A stretch of DNA of 5,975 bases from assembly GCA_021443605.1 (NCBI GenBank), contig JABUTQ010000397.1:1-5975 (forward strand), in the 5' to 3' direction. Below are positions 1 through 5,183 of the stretch, in pieces (position 1 is the stretch's first letter; every line of letters starts with the position of its first letter). The notes beneath the pieces are model-generated. The model had not been told where the DNA came from and did not search any database. It saw only the letters and a list, made by a program, of their open reading frames with translations. Source of the DNA: Bacteroidales bacterium (lineage in GTDB: Bacteria; Bacteroidota; Bacteroidia; Bacteroidales; UBA932). Both the position numbers and the translations under genes were made by a program.

Positions 1-248
1 AGGCAATGAAGCTTGGCAAACTTGGAATACAGACCTGCATCAAGAGTGAGAAGGCTTTTTCACAACTATCTTTTCAGGAGGCGATAGCTGCGGACTGGGA
101 GGAATACTTCATAAGGAGGAGTACCCGTGACCGCAAGGCGAGAGAGGATTACCTGAAACTGCTTGATGAAGTTGACAGTAAGAATGCAATCTACATCATG
201 GATATAATCAGACAGGATTGGAGGAATGATGATGAACGCCTACAATAA
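1..248 (+). CDS. C-terminal part of a DUF3990-like protein (5' end outside window)
   Basis: The reading frame is open to the left edge (the codon before the first visible ATG at 6 is GCA), so the roughly 81 visible codons are most likely the tail of a longer protein and the ATG at 6 need not be the start. Seen: a segment QTCIKSEKAFSQLSF, then a charged stretch EEYFIRRSTRDRKARE, then a short end containing YIMDIIRQDW. From memory, DUF3990 proteins end in this way, with a 'Q-[IY]-C-[FI]-x-[ST]-x-[KR]-A-x-x-x-L-x-F' segment, a YY..R..RD..AR stretch and a Y-I-x-[DQ]-I-[IL] tail. DUF3990 has an ADP-ribosyltransferase-like fold and its catalytic part would lie left of the window, so activity cannot be judged here. 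The context supports the call: the next gene overlaps it by 17 nt and belongs to an HTH family commonly adjacent to DUF3990/DUF3791 genes. Family assignment is from recalled pattern similarity, not a search. Confidence 0.55.
   Translation, partial: AMKLGKLGIQTCIKSEKAFSQLSFQEAIAADWEEYFIRRSTRDRKAREDYLKLLDEVDSKNAIYIMDIIRQDWRNDDERLQ
220..225 (+). promoter_or_regulatory. Shine-Dalgarno GGAGGA for the HTH gene
   Basis: GGAGGA lies inside the 3' end of the upstream gene and is followed by three consecutive in-frame ATG codons at 226, 229 and 232. Spacing is 0, 3 and 6 nt respectively. Only the third gives normal spacing, and family members as I recall them begin M-N-x-Y-N, which also matches the third ATG. 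This is the clearest ribosome binding site in the window; the minus-strand genes mostly have A-rich leaders instead. Confidence 0.65.
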
Positions 249-849
249 GATATATCTGGACGATGCCATGCAAACGGCAGGGGCAATGATGGACTGTGCG
301 GTCAACGTAATCGGCTGTCCTGCAGAGGAGTTTTGTGCAAGGTTTATCGCCAGTGGCATTGCAGACCGTTTCTCCAAAGGCGACGTGACGTGCGTGGCGG
401 GGAAGTCCGGAGTGGAGCTTGCTGTTGAGGTTATGAGACTTACAGGCAGCGATATCTCCGTTAGCGACGGCACAATATCAATGTCTTCTCCTGAATACTG
501 GGCAGGTTGGACACTTGCATATTATCAGTGGCAGTCAGATATCTCTTTCAAGCAACTCTCAAGGCTTGGGCTTGATATGTGCAGTGTCTCTGCAATGTTC
601 TACCCTCTTCACGAGGCGGATTTGTCTGTTTTCTGCTGCAGGGCAGATGATATGATAAGAGAAAGGATTGAATCCTCACCTCACTGGATTAAACGATTTC
701 GCAAACTGAATGGAATCACCCAGGAAAAACTGTCCGAAATTACAGGTGTGCCTATACGCCAGATCAGGGCATACGAGCAGAAGGTAATAGACACGTCAAA
801 CGCTGAAAACCGCACTATCAGCAATATCCGGCGGGGCCTCCATATTTAG
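232..849 (+). CDS. DUF3990-associated protein with C-terminal XRE-type helix-turn-helix
   Basis: This is a 205-residue protein, with the start at 232 chosen for its spacing from GGAGGA. Seen: the N-terminal region opens YNKIYLDDAM, followed by FIASGIADRFSKGD, VAGKSGVELA (about residues 55-65), SPEYWAGWTLAYYQW (about 86-100) and YPLHEADLSVF. I recall this motif set from a family found mainly in gut Firmicutes, Actinobacteria and Bacteroidetes, next to DUF3990 and DUF3791 genes. Residues about 151-183 form a typical XRE/Cro-like HTH with core ITQEKLSEITGVPIRQIRAYEQ. No signal peptide or membrane segment is seen, so it is probably cytoplasmic. Inference: it is a regulator or antitoxin-like partner of the overlapping upstream gene; the role of the N-terminal domain is unknown to me. 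Odd: the protein stops at RTISNIRRGLHI, where relatives continue roughly 8-10 residues with an ED-L-L-E type tail, so the last HTH-domain helix may be shortened. The stop is 3 nt from the operon terminator hairpin. Confidence 0.75.
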   Translation: MNAYNKIYLDDAMQTAGAMMDCAVNVIGCPAEEFCARFIASGIADRFSKGDVTCVAGKSGVELAVEVMRLTGSDISVSDGTISMSSPEYWAGWTLAYYQWQSDISFKQLSRLGLDMCSVSAMFYPLHEADLSVFCCRADDMIRERIESSPHWIKRFRKLNGITQEKLSEITGVPIRQIRAYEQKVIDTSNAENRTISNIRRGLHI

Positions 850-879
850 AAAAGAGGCCGCCGTTTGAGGCAGCCCCTT
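848..879 (-). terminator. Rho-independent terminator of the leu-ilvE operon
   Basis: Read on the minus strand, AAGGGGCTGCC (879-869), loop TCAAAC, then GGCGGCCTCTT (862-852) forms an uninterrupted 11-bp stem with two G-U wobbles, followed by TTCT, giving a U-rich run TCTTTTCT. On the plus strand the same positions become two A-C mismatches and there is no U-run, so the element is clearly better formed for the minus-strand transcript. It sits 15 nt after the ilvE stop codon. It may still act weakly on the convergent plus-strand transcript. Confidence 0.8.
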
Positions 880-894
880 AAGCATCTAATATTT

Positions 895-1935
895 CTAAAG
901 CACTATGCACCAGTCGTGAATGTCCTGGATAAGTCCAAACTGAATGCCGGTGAGGTGTTTGTACAGTTTGCGACAAACAGGGCCACACTCACCGTTTTTG
1001 CCGAAAGCGTAACTCTTTGTGATAGTGTTGCTCCTTAGGGTAGGCTTGTCATCGACTACGCTTACCGGAGTGATGACGGCAGCGGTTCCGCACTCTCCGA
1101 CCTCATCAAACTCTTCAATCTCGTCAAGGGTGAACTTCTTGCGAACAACGTTCATTCCAATATCCTCTGCAATCTGGCAGAGAGATTTGTTTGTGATAGA
1201 GGGAAGAATACTGTCAGAAAGAGGGGTGATGTAATCATTCCCCTTGATTCCCAAGAAGTTGGCAGAAGAGAACTCATCGATGTAAGTATGGGTTGCAGGG
1301 TCAAGGAAAAGGACGTCGCCATATCCCATTCTCACCGCTTCACGCTCGGCGAACATAGCACCGGCATAGTTGCCGCAAACTTTGAATCGTCCGCTACCGT
1401 GGGGAGCTGCACGGTCAAAATCGCGTCCCACCACCGTTTTGATAGTCTGGAGCACCTGCCCACCGGAATATGTTCCGACAGGGAAGGTAAACACCATAAA
1501 CATTATGCCGTCCGTCTGGGGTACCAGGTTCACTGAAGGGTCTGTGGTAATGATGATTGGACGGATATAGAGTGATGCGTTGTGTCCGTAAGGAGGGAGA
1601 AAATCAAGATTCTCCTTTACTGCCTGAATGCACATTTCGGTAAACATCTCCTCTGTAGGGCAGGGGAGTCCAAGAAAGTCGCAAGACGATTTCATACGTG
1701 CGGCATTTTCGTCGGCGCGGAAGATTCTCACTTTCCCGTCTTTTCCACGGAATGCCTTCAGCCCTTCGAAGCAGGACATTCCATAGTGGTATGAAGGGGA
1801 GCAAACAGTCAGGTTGATTTTATCTTCATTCTGGCTTTTTACGGGGCTCCATTTTCCGTCACGATAAACTGTCGTGAGAACAGTGTTGGTTTTTCTGTAA
1901 TTGAAACCAAGCGAATTCCAATCTAAAGTTGACAT
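895..1935 (-). CDS. ilvE: branched-chain amino acid aminotransferase
   Basis: PLP-dependent class IV aminotransferase that moves an amino group between glutamate and the 2-oxo acids of leucine, isoleucine and valine in the cytoplasm: the last step of synthesis and first step of breakdown. Its 346 residues are normal for the longer, eukaryote-like IlvE subgroup (about 340-360). Motifs: YHYGMSCFEGLKAFR (residues 49-63), SLYIRP (121-126), and the PLP-lysine motif GSGRFKVCGNYAG with Lys185 as the predicted Schiff-base lysine. GECGTAAVITPVS, near residue 281, matches the conserved phosphate-binding and substrate region. It is the last gene of the operon, 26 nt after leuB, and is followed by a terminator. 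The leader is A/T-rich without a clear Shine-Dalgarno, typical of Bacteroidetes. Its position in a leu/cimA operon supports a biosynthetic role. Family call is firm; exact substrate preference is not visible. Confidence 0.96.
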   Translation of the reverse strand: MSTLDWNSLGFNYRKTNTVLTTVYRDGKWSPVKSQNEDKINLTVCSPSYHYGMSCFEGLKAFRGKDGKVRIFRADENAARMKSSCDFLGLPCPTEEMFTEMCIQAVKENLDFLPPYGHNASLYIRPIIITTDPSVNLVPQTDGIMFMVFTFPVGTYSGGQVLQTIKTVVGRDFDRAAPHGSGRFKVCGNYAGAMFAEREAVRMGYGDVLFLDPATHTYIDEFSSANFLGIKGNDYITPLSDSILPSITNKSLCQIAEDIGMNVVRKKFTLDEIEEFDEVGECGTAAVITPVSVVDDKPTLRSNTITKSYAFGKNGECGPVCRKLYKHLTGIQFGLIQDIHDWCIVL

Positions 1936-1950
1936 TGTGTAAGGAATTAA

Positions 1951-1965
1951 TTAATTGTCAATTAA
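1951..1965. repeat. 15-bp AT-rich palindrome at the leuB-ilvE junction
   Basis: TTAATTG-T-CAATTAA is a perfect 7-bp inverted repeat around one central base. It contains the leuB stop codon (1962-1964) and lies 15 nt before the ilvE start. It could be a protein-binding site or simply chance in an A/T-rich spacer; no matching -33/-7 promoter element was recognised beside it. Confidence 0.35.
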
Positions 1966-3020
1966 ATGTTTGCAGCAATCCAATCTCCCACTGCGGAAGT
2001 TGAATATGCAGTGCCTTCACCGCTGAGGTCTTCGGTCACGATTCCCTTCTCGATGGAGAGGGCTACAGCGTTGCGGATTGCCTTTCCCTCGTCCATCAGT
2101 CCGAAAGCATATTCGAACATCATTGCTGCGGAGAGGATAGTGGCAAGCGGATTTGCTATGTTCTTGCCGGCGGCTTGCGGATATGAGCCGTGGATAGGTT
2201 CGAATAGGCTGGTGTGTTCGCCGACAGAAGCGGATGCCAAGAGTCCCATCGAGCCGGTGATACAGCTCGCCTCATCTGTGAGGATATCTCCGAAAGTATT
2301 CTCTGTGACAAGCACGTCAAAGAATTTTGGACAGCGGATAAGTTGCATCGAGGCATTATCTACGAACATATAATCCACTTTAATATCAGGATATTGCGGC
2401 TCCATTTCCTGTGCAATCTGTCTCCATAGGCGGGAGCTCTCGAGTACGTTCGCCTTATCCACCACGGTGAGATGTTTCCTCCTGCGACCGGCATATTCGA
2501 AAGCGAGTTTCAAGATTCTTTCCACCTCGAATCTGTGATAGAGATTCGTGTCAAATGCAGTGTCGCCATTGTCCCTGCGCCCTTTCTCTCCGAAGTACAT
2601 ACCGCCGGTGAGTTCTCGGATGCACATAAAATCGGCTCCGTCCACCAACTCCCTTTTGAGGGGAGATTTGTCTACGAGAGAAGAGAACGTCTCCACCGGA
2701 CGAAGATTGGCATAAAGTCCCAGCTGCTTGCGGATTGCAAGAAGACCTTGTTCGGGACGCACCTTCGACGTAGGGTCGTTGTCGTATTTGGGATCACCCA
2801 CGGCTCCGAAGAGAACGGCATCGGATGCCATGCATATCTTGTGCGTCTCTTCAGGATAGGGATTTCCATAATTGTCAATCGCACAGGCACCTACATATCC
2901 GAATTCATACTCGGCAGTGTGCCCGAATTTCTTGCAGACGGCGTCAACCGCCTTGACGGCCTGTTCAACAACCTCCGGCCCGATTCCATCTCCCGGAAGC
3001 TTGGCAATTTTCATCTTCAT
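1962..3020 (-). CDS. leuB: 3-isopropylmalate dehydrogenase
   Basis: NAD-dependent oxidative decarboxylation of 3-isopropylmalate to 2-oxoisocaproate (leucine pathway). Enzymes of this family can also oxidise 3-methylmalate to 2-oxobutyrate in the citramalate route, relevant given the neighbouring gene. Its 352 residues are the usual length. Seen: nucleotide/substrate start KLPGDGIGPEV (7-17); arginines in RKQLGLYANLRP (97-108) and IRELTGGMYFGE (Arg135); catalytic pair Tyr142 and Lys189 (in VDKANVLESSRLWR); metal-binding aspartates Asp221 (VDNASMQL), Asp245 and Asp249 (FGDILTDEAS); and FEPIHGSYPQAAGKNIANP (273-291) in the NAD-binding region. Odd: the aspartate that recognises the adenosine ribose in Thermus and E. 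coli enzymes (HGSAPD) aligns with Gln282. The first ATG (3020) is followed two codons later by another (3014); either could be used. No strong Shine-Dalgarno is present. The gene lies 20 nt after the citramalate synthase gene. Confidence 0.96.
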   Translation of the reverse strand: MKMKIAKLPGDGIGPEVVEQAVKAVDAVCKKFGHTAEYEFGYVGACAIDNYGNPYPEETHKICMASDAVLFGAVGDPKYDNDPTSKVRPEQGLLAIRKQLGLYANLRPVETFSSLVDKSPLKRELVDGADFMCIRELTGGMYFGEKGRRDNGDTAFDTNLYHRFEVERILKLAFEYAGRRRKHLTVVDKANVLESSRLWRQIAQEMEPQYPDIKVDYMFVDNASMQLIRCPKFFDVLVTENTFGDILTDEASCITGSMGLLASASVGEHTSLFEPIHGSYPQAAGKNIANPLATILSAAMMFEYAFGLMDEGKAIRNAVALSIEKGIVTEDLSGEGTAYSTSAVGDWIAANI

Positions 3021-3040
3021 ATTTTTGTAATTTTATAGTT

Positions 3041-4561
3041 CTACTCTTCGTTGATGATGTTCAACATCTTGATTGTAGCCTTGATGGCAGCTTCGGTCTG
3101 GTCTGCATCCAATCCTCTGGTATGGAATATCTTATCACGATAGTTCCAAGTGATGATTGTCTGCACGAGGGCGTCCGTGCGCCCCCCCGGGGGGATTCCC
3201 ACCTGATAATTGGTGAGCCACGGAAATTCCTTTGCGAGGCAGTTTTTGTAGATATGGCGGATGCAACGGACGAATGCATCGTACTGTCCGTCTCCGGATG
3301 CCGATTCCTCGAACACTTTTCCGTTCACCTCAAGCCTTACCTGCGCCACAGGCTTCAGCCCGTAGGTCTTGTTTACCATATAGCTCACAAGCCGCACCTT
3401 ATCGTCCGGAGCGGCGTGCTTGAGCACGTCGTTCACTATGTAGGGGAGGTCTTCCCTTGTCACGACCTCTTTCTTGTCACCGAGCTCTATTATCCTGGCA
3501 GTCACAAGTTTAATCTGCTCCGGAGTGAGTTCGAGACCGAGGTCTTCTATATTCTTTGTGATGCTTGCCTTGCCGCTGTTCTTGCCCAAGGCATATTCTC
3601 TGCGCCTCCCAAACCTTTCGGGTATGAGGGCATTGCAATAAAGATTCTTCTTGTTGTCTCCGTCGGCGTGTACCCCGGCCACCTGGGTGAAGACATTGTC
3701 TCCGACAACGGGCTTGTTCGGCGGGATGGGGATTGCAGAGAGCCCCTCCACAAGACGGCTCACTTCATACAACTTCTCCTCCCGTATTCCCGTGTCTATC
3801 CCGAGATGGTCTTTCAAAGTGGCGTGGACACTTGCCAAGGGGGCATTGCCGGCCCTTTCGCCGAGTCCGTTGATGCAGGTATGCACCCCTTTTGCACCGG
3901 CTTTCACTGCTGCAAGGGCATTGGCCACCGAGAGGTCATAATCGTTGTGGGCGTGGAAGTGAAATTCGCAGGACGGATAGCGGCTGCACATTGTCCCTAT
4001 ATACTCACTTACCTTGTCCGGAGTGAGTACGCCAAGAGTATCCGGCAGGATAAATACCTCAATATCAGTATCTTTTAATCCGTCCATCATCTCAAAGACA
4101 TAATCCGGGGAATCTTGTATGCCATTGCTCCAGTCTTCAAGGTAGAGACTGGTGGCGATGCCTTTTGCTGAGGCCAGGGAGAGGGTTTCCTTTATATCGG
4201 AGATATGTTGTGCTGCACTCTTTCCCAATTGCCCCTCGCAGTGCTTTTTGCTCCCTTTCGCCAGCAGATTCATCTTGCGGCATCCTGCTTCCGAGAGCCA
4301 ATCCACCGACGACGATCCGTCCACGAATCCGAGACAACTTACGCGGTCGAGCACTCCGGCTTGTGAAGCCCAACGGCAAATCATAGCCACCGCTTCCTGT
4401 TCTCCTGCGCTTACCCGTGCAGACGCCACCTCTATCGCGGGAATGTTGAGGTCAGACACAAGTGCCTTGGCCACAATCAGTTTCTCGTGAGGGAGAAATG
4501 AAACGCCGCTGGTCTGTTCGCCGTCGCGTAGCGTAGTATCGAGAATCTTTATAAAATTCAT
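3041..4561 (-). CDS. cimA: (R)-citramalate synthase, Leptospira type (LeuA/CimA family)
   Basis: Predicted to condense pyruvate with acetyl-CoA to citramalate, opening a threonine-independent route to 2-oxobutyrate and isoleucine. It belongs to the DRE-TIM metallolyase (IPMS/homocitrate/citramalate synthase) family. Its 506 residues compare with about 516 in L. interrogans CimA, with which it is collinear as far as I can recall that sequence. Seen: LDTTLRDGEQTSGVSF (7-22; Arg12, Asp13), metal ligands His203 and His205 (FHAHNDYD) and Asn239 (GLGERAGN), catalytic Glu142 (YLEDWSNG), and His298/Asp300 plus Asn306-Leu307-Tyr308 in the linker. A C-terminal regulatory (LeuA-dimer) domain runs from about 390 to 500, with GDGQYDAF and PPGGRTDALV. 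The three pyruvate-pocket residues of the Leptospira enzyme (Leu81, Leu104, Tyr144) are matched by Leu77, Leu100 and Tyr140. The start ATG directly follows the leuD stop (TAGATG), suggesting translational coupling. Alternative: a second 2-isopropylmalate synthase, the usual database label. Family is certain; citramalate specificity is a strong inference. Confidence 0.85.
   Translation of the reverse strand: MNFIKILDTTLRDGEQTSGVSFLPHEKLIVAKALVSDLNIPAIEVASARVSAGEQEAVAMICRWASQAGVLDRVSCLGFVDGSSSVDWLSEAGCRKMNLLAKGSKKHCEGQLGKSAAQHISDIKETLSLASAKGIATSLYLEDWSNGIQDSPDYVFEMMDGLKDTDIEVFILPDTLGVLTPDKVSEYIGTMCSRYPSCEFHFHAHNDYDLSVANALAAVKAGAKGVHTCINGLGERAGNAPLASVHATLKDHLGIDTGIREEKLYEVSRLVEGLSAIPIPPNKPVVGDNVFTQVAGVHADGDNKKNLYCNALIPERFGRRREYALGKNSGKASITKNIEDLGLELTPEQIKLVTARIIELGDKKEVVTREDLPYIVNDVLKHAAPDDKVRLVSYMVNKTYGLKPVAQVRLEVNGKVFEESASGDGQYDAFVRCIRHIYKNCLAKEFPWLTNYQVGIPPGGRTDALVQTIITWNYRDKIFHTRGLDADQTEAAIKATIKMLNIINEE
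3182..3194. repeat. C7-G6 homopolymer palindrome inside cimA
   Basis: Seven C followed by six G (12-bp perfect palindrome at 3183-3194), encoding the PPGG of the conserved IPPGGRTDALV segment in the C-terminal regulatory domain (residues 457-460). Two adjoining G/C homopolymers are prone to slippage in replication and to sequencing error. In this copy the frame is intact on both sides. Confidence 0.8.
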
Positions 4562-5179
4562 CTATCGGCTTTTTTCGTAATTTTCTATCTTCTCTTTTTG
4601 TGAAAGGAGATAATCGATATCGTCATAGGCATTCATCAGACAATATTTCTTGTAACTGTTTATCTCAAATTTTTCAGATTTTCCGGTTGCAAGATTAGTG
4701 ACTGTCTGGTTCGGGACATCCACTTTCACTTCAGCGGCAGGGTTGCCGAGCACCGTCTCGAAAAGCTCCTGCTGGAACTCCGGTGACACGATTACCGGCA
4801 AGACAAAGCAGTTTAGAAGATTATTTCTGTGGATATCTGCAAAAGATGAGCTTATGACAACTCTCACACCATATCCGGCTATGGCCCACGCTGCGTGCTC
4901 GCGAGATGAGCCGGAACCCCAGTTGGCTCCTCCTACAATAATCTCGTGAATACCCTCTTTCGGGGCTTCGCAATACTCTTTCTTGTTCATTACGAAGTCT
5001 GCAACAGCCTTTCCATCAGCATCATATCTGAGGTCGTGCATAAAAGCGTCCCCAAAGAATTTCGGATCCCGCGTTGTGCTGGCAAGATACCTTGCCGGGA
5101 TGATGAGGTCTGTGTTGCAATTGTCTATCTGAATAGGGATACAGGTAGATTGTATTATATTGAATTTCTGCTTAGCCAT
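4562..5179 (-). CDS. leuD: 3-isopropylmalate dehydratase, small subunit
   Basis: Small (swivel-domain) subunit of the LeuCD isomerase, which converts 2-isopropylmalate to 3-isopropylmalate; the same type of complex can convert citramalate through citraconate to 3-methylmalate. Its 205 residues are normal for the bacterial LeuD of about 200. Seen: the N-terminal NTDLIIPARYL (22-32), FFGDAFMHDLRYDADGK (41-57), and the signature ANWGSGSSREHAAWAI (85-100), whose serine/arginine loop contributes to the active site, then VVISSSFADIHRNN (107-120). The ATG is 4 nt after the leuC stop, with AGGA overlapping that stop as a possible weak ribosome site. Its own stop abuts the ATG of the next gene. It needs LeuC, encoded immediately upstream, for activity. 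No anomalies. Confidence 0.97.
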   Translation of the reverse strand: MAKQKFNIIQSTCIPIQIDNCNTDLIIPARYLASTTRDPKFFGDAFMHDLRYDADGKAVADFVMNKKEYCEAPKEGIHEIIVGGANWGSGSSREHAAWAIAGYGVRVVISSSFADIHRNNLLNCFVLPVIVSPEFQQELFETVLGNPAAEVKVDVPNQTVTNLATGKSEKFEINSYKKYCLMNAYDDIDYLLSQKEKIENYEKSR

Positions 5180-5183
5180 AGTC

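Noticed and set aside
787..870. A frameshift near the end of the HTH gene explaining its short C-terminus
   Set aside because: The in-frame reading RTISNIRRGL fits the expected last helix better than the +1 reading, and neither frame leads to the expected acidic tail.
2472..3038. 188-residue plus-strand open frame opposite leuB
   Set aside because: Antisense shadow of leuB with no recognisable domain and no ribosome site of note.
3122..4078. 318-residue plus-strand open frame opposite cimA
   Set aside because: It lies wholly antisense to a gene with strong family motifs along its full length; the product shows no recognisable motifs, and the frame is a by-product of the opposite strand's codon pattern.
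3041..4561. Calling this gene leuA (2-isopropylmalate synthase)
   Set aside because: The pocket residues and overall collinearity fit the Leptospira-type citramalate synthase better; it remains the fallback if assays disagree.
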